This document shows, in pieces, positions 53,402 through 62,942 of a stretch of DNA of 64,000 bases. Position 1 is the first letter of the stretch, and every line of letters starts with the position of its first letter. The stretch comes from Bacteroidia bacterium (GTDB taxonomy: Bacteria; Bacteroidota; Bacteroidia; B-17B0; Aurantibacillaceae), in contig JAGNIU010000002.1 of NCBI GenBank assembly GCA_018000995.1, positions 68,483-132,482 of the forward strand, given 5' to 3'. The notes under the pieces are model-generated. The model had not been told where the DNA came from and ran no database searches. It was given only the letters and a program-made list of their open reading frames with translations. The position numbers were made by a program, and so were the translations under genes.

Positions 53402-56400
53402 TTATCGAATCAAAGTCACGTGTCCCTTAAGTTCATGTGATTTTCCGAATACACTAGTGGCATTAATTAACCAAGTATAAGAGGCTTCTTCAATACCATT
53501 TTTTCCACGACCTTGGAATGAACCATCCCAACCTTCTTCGAAAGTTGTGGTGTGGAATACTCTTTCACCCCAGCGGTCAAAAATATTTAATTCATACTTA
53601 ACAACACCAAATCCTTTTGGTTGGAAGATATCATTCATGCCATCACCATTTGGCGTAAACGCATTTGGAACATAAATTCCAAAGTCTTCACCAACTACTA
53701 ACGGACGAACTAAAGTATCTGTACATCCCATATCACTCTTCACAACTAAAACAACTGGATAAGTTCCCGGTTCTGTATATGGGAAAGTTGGGTTTTGTAA
53801 AATAGATGTGTATTGAGCAGTATTCATAAAGTACCAATTCCAACTTACAATTGGTGCGCCATATGATGCATCTGTAAATGTTACAAATGGATCTTGATTA
53901 ACAATCGGTTTAATTGGTGCGTGATTAAAATCTGCCACCGGTTGAGGATAAATATCAATTGTTACTGGCACAACGGTACCGGTACAACCATTAGCATCCA
54001 TCACTGTTAATCCAAGAGTATAAGAAGCGGCTTCATCAAAACAATATGCTCCGTTTACTGAGCCGGTAATTCCTGCTCCATTTAATATCCAACCATAACT
54101 TGTAATGTTAGAAGCGCCACCTGCACTAAATGTTACACATGTTGGAACACAACCTTTAGCGTTACCAACTGTTATGTTTGTATTTGGAGTTGGATTAACC
54201 ATAATGGCTGTATTCGCAGAACTACTACAGCCATTAGATGTTCCTACCACAGTTACGTTTACTGAAGTATTTCCACTGTATGGATAAGTTGATCCGGTAA
54301 CATTACCAGGCTGCCAAACATAAGTAGTTGCTCCGCTTGCTACCAATTGCGCGTTTGTTTGACCCGCACATAAAGTTGCGCTTGTTGCAGTTACTGTAGG
54401 TTGAGGATTGAAGGTTAAATTAATATTAGCAGTAGCAGGACAATTAAATGCATCCACCGCATTTACAGTATAAATATAATTTCCTGCAATTGTTTCATTA
54501 ACTGAATATGGTGCTACAGCCGGACCTGAAACCCAATTGTAAGTGTATGGTCCGGTTCCACCTGCTCCTATTGCGTTAATATTAATTGGTGTATTTGCAC
54601 AAGCTGAGAATGTAGCTGTGTTGATAGAAACACTAAACTGAGTTGGTTGAGTAATTTGTGTAGAAGCAACACTTGTACAATTGTTAGCGTCAGTTATCAC
54701 ACAAGAATAGGTTCCTGCAACTAAATTCGTAGCTACCTGAGTGTTTTGCGTTGGGATTGTACTCCAGTTATAATTAAATGGCCCTGTTCCAACAGTTACA
54801 TTTACAGTTGAAGTTCCGTTGCTTTGTCCGTTACATAATACATTACTTCCTGCAAAACTAAATACAGGAACCGGATTAATAACTACAGTGAAAGTTGTAC
54901 TGGCTGTACAAGTTCCTGAAGAAACTAATAAAGTATAAACTCCATTTGCAACAGCAGTTACATTATTGATAACAGGATTTTGAGCAGCACCTACATAACC
55001 CGGTCCGCTCCAAGCATAAACAGCCCCACCTGTTCCAAATAAATTTAAAGTACCGCCAGCACAAACAGGAGAGTTGCTAGTAATATTTGGATTTGGTAAC
55101 GGTAATACTGATACGTTAGCGTTTGCAGTATTTATACAACCATTTGCATCTGTAACGGTCACCACATATACTCCCGACATAGTTAATTGCGCACCTGTAA
55201 TATTTGGATTCTGAGCTGCTGAAGTAAATCCACCCGGACCAGTCCAAGCATAAGTAACACCACCATTAGCTGTTAAGTTAATTGTTGTGTTTACACAAGT
55301 AGTTGGATTTGTTACTGCAATTGTAGGTAATGCATTTACCACAACAATTGTATTTGCAGTGTTAGTACAGCCGTTAGCATCAGTAACAGTTAAAATATAA
55401 TTACCACCATTTACAACTGAAGCTGTAGGAATAGAAGGTGTTGCAGAGTTAGAGCTAAAAGAACCAGGACCTGTCCAAGTATAAGTTGTTCCACCAGCTC
55501 CTGTCAAGTTAATAGTTTGTCCTGCACAAAGCGGACTGTTACTATTAGCAGTTGGAACAGGTAGAGCATTTACAATAACATTTGTAGTAGCGCTTGCTGT
55601 ACAAGTACCAATTGAAACAATTACACTATACGTTCCTGACATAGCAGGTGTAGAAGAAGGTTGTGTTGCATTTTGTGAATTGGATGTATATCCGCCCGGG
55701 CCGCTCCAAGTATATGAAGTTGCAGCAGGCGCACTTAAATTAATTGTTGTTCCTGCGCAATAAGGGCCTGTATTAGATGCAGAAGTTGTAGGCGTAGTTA
55801 CAATAACATTAACTGAAGCTGTACTTGTACAACCTAAAGTAGTAACTGTTACATTATAAACACCTGCATTAACAACACTTGCTGCAGGAATTGTTGGATT
55901 TTGTAGTGCTGATGTAAATGCATTTGGACCTGTCCAAGAATAAGTTCCGCCACCTGTAGAAGTCAAATTGATTGAAGTATTAATACAAACCGGACTATTA
56001 CTTCCAATTACAATAACAGGAGAAGGATTTACAACTACCATAGTTGTTCCACTGTTTACACATCCTTGAGCACTTGTTAAACTAACGGTGTAAACACCTC
56101 CGTTTGTTGTTTGCGCATTGGTTTGTGTTGGATTTTGCGAGTTAGAACTAAATGCACTCGGTCCAGTCCAAGTATAAGAAGTAGATGAACCAACATTTAA
56201 TTGAATGGTATTACCAGGACAATACGGCCCTGTATTTGTTGGCGCAACTACAGGTAATGCATTAACAGTTACTAAAGTTGTAGCAGTAGAAATACAACCA
56301 CCTGTAGATGCTGTAACAGAATACACACCTGTCATAGCTGCTGTTGAAGCAGGAATGGTTGGGTTTTGTAAAGCTGAAGTAAATGCACTAGGCCCAGTCC

Positions 56401-58123
56401 ATGTAAATGAAGTAGCTGCCGGTGTATTTAATTGAATGGTTTGTCCGGCGCAATATGGCCCGGTATTACTTGCAGAACTTGTTGGTGTATTTACAACTAC
56501 GTTTACAGTTCCAACACCTGTACAACCTAAAGTTGTAACGGTAACAGTATAAATACCCGCATTAGCAGATGTTACTGAAGGCACTGTTGGATTTTGTAAT
56601 GCTGATGAAAATGCGCTCGGTCCGGTCCAAGAATAAGTTCCCCCACCGGTAGATGTTAAATTTAAAGTTTGTCCGGCACACAATGGACTATTACTTCCTA
56701 CAACAGGAACAGGAAGAGGATTAACCACCACTTGCATGGTTCGTGTAGAAACACAACCCGCAGTACTTGTACCACTAATAGAATACGTTGTTGTAGTTGG
56801 CGGGGTGGCGACGACAACGTTACCAATTGTTGTATTTAACGAAGCGCCCGGCGACCATGTATATGTACTAGCCCCACTGACCGTTAGAGTTGTTGATTGA
56901 CCTGCGCATATAGTAGTGTTACCAGTTATAGCGAGTGTTGGTGCAGAAGCAGATGTAATGGCAACAACAGCAGTTCCTGTTTTGCAACCTGTAGCATCTC
57001 TTACAGTAACTGTATAATTTCCTGTAGCAGCACCTGTAATAGTAGCAGTATTACCACCTGTTGGAGTCCATGTATAAGTATAAGGGCCGGTACCACCGGA
57101 CACAGTTGCAGTAGCAGAACCAGCAGCACATGATGAAGAGGTTACAGCAGTAACAGTTAAATTAGAGGCAACAGTACAAACATTACATGCGGTGCGGTAA
57201 TACATACCCGCCGCTACGAAGTTGTAACAATCACTTGAATTACTAAAACCATAAGTGGCAGAAGTTTGTCCCGCTGTTGCAGGAGCTCCTGGTTGTTGAA
57301 TGTAATCCCATACGTTATTACTTGCACTTGCCCATGTATAATTAGAAACTGCTGAATTAAAGTTAATAGGTGTATTGGCAATTTGTTGCAAATCGGAAAC
57401 AATAACAAAGTTTTGAGTTGAATTTGTTGCGCCGCAAACATTAAATCCTGTAATATTATTTGTGATTGTGCCACCTGAAACTTCACGACAACCATCACCA
57501 ATAACCATATGTCCAGTGAAAGTTTGAGTAGGATCGGTGTACATAATAATTAAAGTAGCGCCATCCATATCATTTGGTGTAGTTCCTAAACATGGAATTC
57601 CACTTAATACATAAGTTCCGTTTCCTGTAATAGCAGCTGTAACATCTGCTCGGTAATTGTAAGTACCTGAATAACCCCAACACTTATCAGTATGCGTTCC
57701 AATCATTGTCATTGGGTAAGCACCTGCTACTAATAAAGGATTTGTAATATTTGCAGTGATAGCAACTCCGTTACCCGAACCACCAACATATAAAAAAGCT
57801 TTTACTATTGTGAAACACGAAGGGATACCACTCACAACCATGTTTGCCGGTTGAAGAACACCGAGAGGCACAGTCATACCACCAAAGGAACGTCTGTTTA
57901 AACGTACAGAAGCAGTTGTAAATCCTAAACCACAAGCTGTAGTTGTATAGCTGGTTGCTATTGTACCATTACCATTTTGTACTTGATTAGGATTGCCTTT
58001 TTGATTAGACTGAGGATTAACACAATCATCGCAAGGAACACCTTTCCACTGGCTCTGGGCATTCAATAGATTGAAGAAACAAATTGCTAAAAAAAACAGG
58101 CTGGTTGTGATTAATTTTTTCAT
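53402..58123 (-). CDS. Giant secreted Ig-repeat protein with CHU_C (type B) sorting domain
   Basis: A 1573-residue protein with a signal peptide (to 'LLNAQ', residue 22). Residues about 45-330 are the shared N-terminal domain ('NGNGTIATSYTTTACGLGF', 'CFTIVKAFLYVGG', 'MVIGDGCREVSGG', 'AAGMYYRTACNVC'). An SprB-type repeat ('GGTGPYTYTWTPTGGNTAT') and about ten Ig-like repeats of about 80 residues follow ('YCAGQTIQLNTPAATSFTWTGP' and similar). The end has a PKD domain ('NHAPIKPIVNQDPFVTFTD') and the CHU_C sorting domain ('NAFTPNGDGMNDIFQPKG', 'FDRWGERVF'). It should be exported by T9SS as a type B cargo. The next gene is a paralogue. Confidence 0.9.
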   Translation of the reverse strand: MKKLITTSLFFLAICFFNLLNAQSQWKGVPCDDCVNPQSNQKGNPNQVQNGNGTIATSYTTTACGLGFTTASVRLNRRSFGGMTVPLGVLQPANMVVSGIPSCFTIVKAFLYVGGSGNGVAITANITNPLLVAGAYPMTMIGTHTDKCWGYSGTYNYRADVTAAITGNGTYVLSGIPCLGTTPNDMDGATLIIMYTDPTQTFTGHMVIGDGCREVSGGTITNNITGFNVCGATNSTQNFVIVSDLQQIANTPINFNSAVSNYTWASASNNVWDYIQQPGAPATAGQTSATYGFSNSSDCYNFVAAGMYYRTACNVCTVASNLTVTAVTSSSCAAGSATATVSGGTGPYTYTWTPTGGNTATITGAATGNYTVTVRDATGCKTGTAVVAITSASAPTLAITGNTTICAGQSTTLTVSGASTYTWSPGASLNTTIGNVVVATPPTTTTYSISGTSTAGCVSTRTMQVVVNPLPVPVVGSNSPLCAGQTLNLTSTGGGTYSWTGPSAFSSALQNPTVPSVTSANAGIYTVTVTTLGCTGVGTVNVVVNTPTSSASNTGPYCAGQTIQLNTPAATSFTWTGPSAFTSALQNPTIPASTAAMTGVYSVTASTGGCISTATTLVTVNALPVVAPTNTGPYCPGNTIQLNVGSSTSYTWTGPSAFSSNSQNPTQTNAQTTNGGVYTVSLTSAQGCVNSGTTMVVVNPSPVIVIGSNSPVCINTSINLTSTGGGTYSWTGPNAFTSALQNPTIPAASVVNAGVYNVTVTTLGCTSTASVNVIVTTPTTSASNTGPYCAGTTINLSAPAATSYTWSGPGGYTSNSQNATQPSSTPAMSGTYSVIVSIGTCTASATTNVIVNALPVPTANSNSPLCAGQTINLTGAGGTTYTWTGPGSFSSNSATPSIPTASVVNGGNYILTVTDANGCTNTANTIVVVNALPTIAVTNPTTCVNTTINLTANGGVTYAWTGPGGFTSAAQNPNITGAQLTMSGVYVVTVTDANGCINTANANVSVLPLPNPNITSNSPVCAGGTLNLFGTGGAVYAWSGPGYVGAAQNPVINNVTAVANGVYTLLVSSGTCTASTTFTVVINPVPVFSFAGSNVLCNGQSNGTSTVNVTVGTGPFNYNWSTIPTQNTQVATNLVAGTYSCVITDANNCTSVASTQITQPTQFSVSINTATFSACANTPININAIGAGGTGPYTYNWVSGPAVAPYSVNETIAGNYIYTVNAVDAFNCPATANINLTFNPQPTVTATSATLCAGQTNAQLVASGATTYVWQPGNVTGSTYPYSGNTSVNVTVVGTSNGCSSSANTAIMVNPTPNTNITVGNAKGCVPTCVTFSAGGASNITSYGWILNGAGITGSVNGAYCFDEAASYTLGLTVMDANGCTGTVVPVTIDIYPQPVADFNHAPIKPIVNQDPFVTFTDASYGAPIVSWNWYFMNTAQYTSILQNPTFPYTEPGTYPVVLVVKSDMGCTDTLVRPLVVGEDFGIYVPNAFTPNGDGMNDIFQPKGFGVVKYELNIFDRWGERVFHTTTFEEGWDGSFQGRGKNGIEEASYTWLINATSVFGKSHELKGHVTLIR

Positions 58124-58240
58124 GGAACAAGGGGCTATGTAAGTATCTGATTAAAAAGCTAATGCTATTCTTATAAATTTAACAAAAAGCTACCCGATTT
58201 TAAATAGCAATAACTAAAAATAACCTCTATTTCACTCAAA

Positions 58241-58268
58241 CAAACATAGGTTTGAACAATATTAACAA
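58241..58268 (-). promoter_or_regulatory. Bacteroidota promoter of the 53402-58123 gene
   Basis: On the minus strand: TTG (58268-58266), a 17-base spacer and TATGTTTG (58248-58241). It fits the consensus, with a leader of about 110 bases before the ATG at 58123. Confidence 0.6.
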
Positions 58269-58356
58269 GATATTAACCAGCAAAATTGACTAATTGAAGA
58301 ATATGATTTCTAATAAATTAACCTTCAGTTAAGGCCGTAATTAAATTTATTATCAC

Positions 58357-58388
58357 AAAAAAAGGGAACCATTTCTGATTCCCTTTTG
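58357..58388 (-). terminator. Rho-independent terminator of the 58407-61754 gene
   Basis: AAAAGGGAA pairs with TTCCCTTTT across a 10-base loop, with seven T on the minus-strand side. It lies about 20 bases after the stop codon. Confidence 0.8.
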
Positions 58389-58406
58389 ATTAAAATTATT
58401 TGAAAT

Positions 58407-61400
58407 TTATTTTATCAAAGTAACATGACCTTTTAATTCATGTGATTTTCCGAATACACTTGTACAATTTATTAACCAAGTATAAGTTCCTTCTTCAATA
58501 ATATCACCTTTACGTCCCATAAATTTCCCATCCCAACCTTCTTCAAACTTTTTTGTCGAGAATACTTTCTCACCCCAACGGTCATAAATATTTAATTCAT
58601 AATCAACAACACCAAAACCTTTTGGCTGGAAAATATCATTTAACCCATCTCCATTCGGCGTGAATGCATTTGGTGCATAAATTCCAAAATCTTCCATAAC
58701 AACTAAAGGACGAACCAAAGTATCAACACAACCAAAATCACTCTTCACAACTAATACAACAGGATAAGTTCCCGGCTCCAAATATCCAAATGTTGGATTT
58801 TGTTCAATTGAAGTATACTGCGCTGTATTCATAAAATACCAGTTCCAACTTACAATCGTTGCATTATAAGAAGCATCAGTAAATGTCACAAACGGATCTT
58901 GATTTACAATTGGTTTAATTGGCGCGTGGTTAAAGTCTGCAACCGGTATCGGATGAATTGTAATAGTAACTGGTGTAATCGTACTAGTACAACCATTTCC
59001 ATCAAAAATAGTTAATCCTAAAGTATAAGAAGCCGCTTCGTCAAAACAATATGCTCCGTTTACAGAACCTGTAATACCAGCTCCGTTTAATATCCAATTA
59101 TAACTTGCTATACCTGCTGATGAATTTGCGGCATTAAACTCAACACAAGTAGGCACGCAACCGTTAGCTGTACCAGTATTAATATTTGCAGTTGGATTTG
59201 GATTTACATTTACACTCGCTGTTGCAGTATTACTACAACCATTAGCTGTACCAACTACGCTTACGTTAACGGATGTACTTCCACTAAACGGATAAGAACT
59301 TCCTGTTATATTACCCGGCTGCCATATATAACTTGTAGCTCCTGTTGCAATTAAAGAGGTAGTTTGACCAGCACAAATTGTAGCACTGCTCGCATTTACG
59401 TTTGGTAAGGGGAAGAATGTTAAGTTAATATTTGCAGTTGCAGGACAATTAAACGCATCAACCGCATTTACTACATACATGTAATTTCCTGAAAGCGCTT
59501 CGTTAACAGAATAAACTCCTGTTGACGGACCCGATACCCAGTTATAAGAATAAGGACCGGTACCACCTGCACCGATAGCATTAACAGTAATCGGTGTATT
59601 AGCACAAGCAGATTGTGTTGCGCTGCTAATTGCAACACTAAACTGTGTTGGCTCTGTAATTTGTGTTGAAGAAATACTTGAGCAATTATTAGCATCTGTT
59701 ACAGTACAAGAATAAGTTCCTGCAGGAATATTACTTGCAACTTGAGAAGTTTGCATTGGTGAAGTTGTCCATTGATAATTGAATGGGCTTGTACCAACTG
59801 TTACATTCACAGTTGAAGTTCCGTTGCTTTGTCCGTTACATAAAACATTACTTCCTGCAAAACTAAATACAGGAACCGGATTAATAACTACTGTGAAAGT
59901 AGTACTTGCAGTACAAGTTCCTGAAGAAACTAATAAAGTATAAACTCCATTTGCAACTGCAGTTACGTTATTGATAACAGGATTTTGTGCAGCACCAACA
60001 TAACCAGGACCACTCCAAGCATAAGTTGCACCACCTGTTCCAAATAAATTTAAAGTACCACCTGCACAAACAGGACTGTTACTTGTAATGTTTGGATTTG
60101 GCAGTGGGAATACGGTTACGTTAGAAACAGCAGACATTGTACAACCGGCAGCGCTTGTAACTAAAACAGTATACGCTCCTGACATTCCTGTAACGGCACT
60201 CGGTATATTAGGATTTTGTGCTGAAGAGGTAAACGCCATAGGACCAGTCCACGAATAAGTACCGCCACCTGTTGAAGTTAAATTAATGGTTTGATTTACG
60301 CATGTTCCAGGATTATTTACTGTAACTACAGGAATTGCATTTACTATAACTTGTGTAGTTATTGTAGAAACACAACCTGCCGCATTTGTACCACTAATAG
60401 AATAAACCTGAGTTGCAGGAGGAGTTGCTATAACGTTTGGTCCTGATGCTGTATTTAAAGTTGCGCTTGGCGACCAAGTATAAGTTAATGCACCGTTGGC
60501 TACTAAATTAGCTGAGCCACCTGTACAAACTGATGCATTGTTGGTTGCTGTAATTGTTGGTCCTGAAGCTGCATTGATAGCGATAGTTGCAGTTCCAACA
60601 TTACAACCTGTTGCATCCGCTACAGTAACTGTATAATTTCCTGTAGGAACAGAAGAAACCGATTGCGCATTACCACCTGTTGGGCTCCATGTATAATTAT
60701 ACGGACCAGTACCACCAACAACATTAGCTGTTGCTGAACCTGCAGAACAAGATGAAGTTGTAACCGGTGTAATTGTTAATGCAGGAGAAGAACAAACCTG
60801 ACAAGCAGTTCTGTAATACATACCGGCTGCAACAAAATTATAGCAATCACTTGCGTTACTAAAACCATAAACTGCCGAAGTTTGTCCGGCTGTTGCTGCA
60901 GCTCCGGGTTGTTGAATATAATCCCAAACGTTATTACTTGCTTGGGGATAAGTATAATTAACAACTGTAGAATTAAGATTAACTCCCGTATTTGCAATTC
61001 TTTGAAGGTCGGAAACAATCACAAAGTTTTGAGTTGAATTGGCTGCACCACAAACACTAAATCCTGTTAAAGTGTTAGTAATAGTACCACCGGATACTTC
61101 GCGACAACCATCACCAATAACCATATGTCCGGTAAAAGTTTGAGAAGGATCAGAATATATAATAATTAAAGTAGCGCCATCCATATCATTTGGTGTTGCA
61201 CCTAAACAAGGAATTCCACTAAGTACATAATTTCCGTTTCCGGTAATACATGAAGTAACATCCGCACGATAGTTATGAGTTCCTGAATATCCCCAGCATT
61301 TATCAACATGTGAACCGATCAAAGTCATAGGATAAGCATTTGTTGCTAAGGCAGGATTTACAATAGTTGCCGTAACAGCCACACCATTACCCGATCCACC

Positions 61401-61754
61401 AACATATAAAAAGGCTTTTACAATAGTACGACAAGGTGGGATACCACTAATTGTCATTGTAGCAGGCTGAAGAACACCTTGTGCAGGAGTAAATGAAAAA
61501 CTTCTGCGATTTAAACGAACTGAAGCAGTTGTAAAACCTAAACCACATTGAGAAACAGTATAAGACGTTGCAATCGTTCCGTTTCCGTTTTGAACCGTGT
61601 TTGATCCGCCTTTTTGGGTTGAACCTTGTGAAGGGGTAGCACAATCAGTACATGGAACTCCACTCCATTGATTTTGTCTTGTTACTTGAGCACTTAAATA
61701 ATTTAACGATAAAAGACTTAAGCAAACTAGAGCGATTTTAATTGATTTTCTCAT
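58407..61754 (-). CDS. Secreted Ig/PKD protein with CHU_C (type B) sorting domain, paralogue of the 53402 gene
   Basis: A 1115-residue protein. The ATG at 61754 starts the signal peptide ('MRKSIKIALVCLSLLSLNYL'); an in-frame ATG 39 bases earlier is not signal-like. Layout is that of the 53402 paralogue with fewer Ig repeats: shared N-terminal domain (about 45-330), 'GGTGPYNYTWSPTGGNAQ' SprB-like repeat, Ig-like repeats, PKD domain ('NHAPIKPIVNQDPFVTFTD') and CHU_C tail ('NAFTPNGDGLNDIFQPKG', 'YDRWGEKVFS'). A block of about 105 residues ('NPNITSNSPVCAGG' to 'NGTSTVNVTVGT') is nearly identical to the paralogue. Predicted T9SS export; binding target is unknown. Confidence 0.9.
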   Translation of the reverse strand: MRKSIKIALVCLSLLSLNYLSAQVTRQNQWSGVPCTDCATPSQGSTQKGGSNTVQNGNGTIATSYTVSQCGLGFTTASVRLNRRSFSFTPAQGVLQPATMTISGIPPCRTIVKAFLYVGGSGNGVAVTATIVNPALATNAYPMTLIGSHVDKCWGYSGTHNYRADVTSCITGNGNYVLSGIPCLGATPNDMDGATLIIIYSDPSQTFTGHMVIGDGCREVSGGTITNTLTGFSVCGAANSTQNFVIVSDLQRIANTGVNLNSTVVNYTYPQASNNVWDYIQQPGAAATAGQTSAVYGFSNASDCYNFVAAGMYYRTACQVCSSPALTITPVTTSSCSAGSATANVVGGTGPYNYTWSPTGGNAQSVSSVPTGNYTVTVADATGCNVGTATIAINAASGPTITATNNASVCTGGSANLVANGALTYTWSPSATLNTASGPNVIATPPATQVYSISGTNAAGCVSTITTQVIVNAIPVVTVNNPGTCVNQTINLTSTGGGTYSWTGPMAFTSSAQNPNIPSAVTGMSGAYTVLVTSAAGCTMSAVSNVTVFPLPNPNITSNSPVCAGGTLNLFGTGGATYAWSGPGYVGAAQNPVINNVTAVANGVYTLLVSSGTCTASTTFTVVINPVPVFSFAGSNVLCNGQSNGTSTVNVTVGTSPFNYQWTTSPMQTSQVASNIPAGTYSCTVTDANNCSSISSTQITEPTQFSVAISSATQSACANTPITVNAIGAGGTGPYSYNWVSGPSTGVYSVNEALSGNYMYVVNAVDAFNCPATANINLTFFPLPNVNASSATICAGQTTSLIATGATSYIWQPGNITGSSYPFSGSTSVNVSVVGTANGCSNTATASVNVNPNPTANINTGTANGCVPTCVEFNAANSSAGIASYNWILNGAGITGSVNGAYCFDEAASYTLGLTIFDGNGCTSTITPVTITIHPIPVADFNHAPIKPIVNQDPFVTFTDASYNATIVSWNWYFMNTAQYTSIEQNPTFGYLEPGTYPVVLVVKSDFGCVDTLVRPLVVMEDFGIYAPNAFTPNGDGLNDIFQPKGFGVVDYELNIYDRWGEKVFSTKKFEEGWDGKFMGRKGDIIEEGTYTWLINCTSVFGKSHELKGHVTLIK

Positions 61755-61806
61755 GGGTTGTTGTATGTGAGGTAAAATATTGATTTTTAACATAAATTCT
61801 TCGATT

Positions 61807-61814
61807 CAAAGATA
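61807..61814 (-). promoter_or_regulatory. -7 promoter box of the 58407-61754 gene
   Basis: On the minus strand TATCTTTG matches TAnnTTTG, 52 bases before the ATG at 61754. No convincing TTG lies at -33. Confidence 0.4.
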
Positions 61815-61944
61815 TGGGAATCAGCATCATTTGCCTTAAAAACGCCTAATAATAAGGTAGACTTTACTCAAAATTAAGGCGGTTCCACCAAATACCGAAA
61901 ATGAGTGAATGAAATAAATGCTTTTAATAGAATATTGCATGAGT

Positions 61945-61976
61945 TTGGCTAATTAGATTAATTGCCTTTATCTTAG
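61945..61976 (+). promoter_or_regulatory. Probable promoter of the 61995 peptidase gene
   Basis: TTG (61945-61947), a 21-base spacer and TATCTTAG (61969-61976), with one mismatch to TAnnTTTG. The predicted leader before the ATG at 61995 is short. Confidence 0.4.
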
Positions 61977-61994
61977 TGCTTATATATCCTATTT

Positions 61995-62942
61995 ATGTCA
62001 AAATCCACCACTTCAGAATTCCAACTTTTAAAAAATATGTGCTCTATTCATGCCCCATCCGGAAATGAATTACCCATGAAAGATTTTGTTTTAAACTACA
62101 TTCAAAAGCATAAAAAAAATTGGAAACATAAACCAAAAATTATTCATGGTAAAGGTTTTCAGGATTGTATTATTTTGATTTTTGGAAAGCCACGAACTGC
62201 AGTTTTTGCACATTTAGATAGTATTGGTTTTACCGTTCGCTATGGAAAACAATTAGTAAAAATTGGCGGGCCTGTTACAGATAATGGAATTTCTTTAGTT
62301 GGTATAGATAGTAAAGGAAAAGCTGAAGTAAAATTAAAATCAACTAAAGACAAGCAGGGTTATTTGAAATTAGAATACACTTACAAACGCGATCTTGAAA
62401 CAGGAACAGAACTCACCTTCAAACCTAATTGGCGTGAGGATAAAGATTACGTTCAATGTTGCTATATGGATAACCGTTTGGGAGTTTACAATGCTTTAAA
62501 ATTAGCAGAGACTTTAAAAGACGGCGCCATTGTTTTTAGTTGTTGGGAAGAACACGGCGGGGGAAGTGTTTCTTATTTACAAAAATATTTAGCTGAGAAG
62601 CATAAAATTTCTCAAGCTTTAATTTCTGATATTTCTTGGATTTCCGATGGTGTTCACCCGGGAAAAGGGGCTGTAATTTCGATGCGTGATAGTTTAGTGC
62701 CAAGAAGAAGTTTCGTGAACAAAATCATAAAAATTGCTTCTAAAAATAAATTACTGTATCAATTAGAAGTTGAAGGAAGTGGCGGAAGCGATGCTAAAGA
62801 ATTACAAATGGCAGAATATCCCTGGGACTGGTGTTTTATTGGCGCCGGCGAACAACACGTTCATTCTCCCAATGAAAAAGTTCACAAAAAAGATATTGAA
62901 AGCATGATGACGCTTTACAAAACATTAATGAAAGAATTGTAA
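61995..62942 (+). CDS. M42/M20-like zinc aminopeptidase
   Basis: A 315-residue protein with the layout of M42/M28-clan peptidases: 'SIHAPSGNE' near the start, 'FAHLDSIGF' (His about 73 and Asp), 'YMDNRLGVYNALKLAE' (bridging Asp), 'SCWEEHGGGS' (catalytic Glu pair), 'ISDISW' and 'HVHSPNEKVHKKDI' (last zinc His). The full di-zinc ligand set is present, so it should be active in the cytoplasm (no signal peptide) in peptide turnover. It is shorter than typical M42 proteins (about 350), perhaps lacking part of the dimerisation domain. It converges on the TPR lipoprotein gene with no intergenic bases. Confidence 0.85.
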   Translation: MSKSTTSEFQLLKNMCSIHAPSGNELPMKDFVLNYIQKHKKNWKHKPKIIHGKGFQDCIILIFGKPRTAVFAHLDSIGFTVRYGKQLVKIGGPVTDNGISLVGIDSKGKAEVKLKSTKDKQGYLKLEYTYKRDLETGTELTFKPNWREDKDYVQCCYMDNRLGVYNALKLAETLKDGAIVFSCWEEHGGGSVSYLQKYLAEKHKISQALISDISWISDGVHPGKGAVISMRDSLVPRRSFVNKIIKIASKNKLLYQLEVEGSGGSDAKELQMAEYPWDWCFIGAGEQHVHSPNEKVHKKDIESMMTLYKTLMKEL

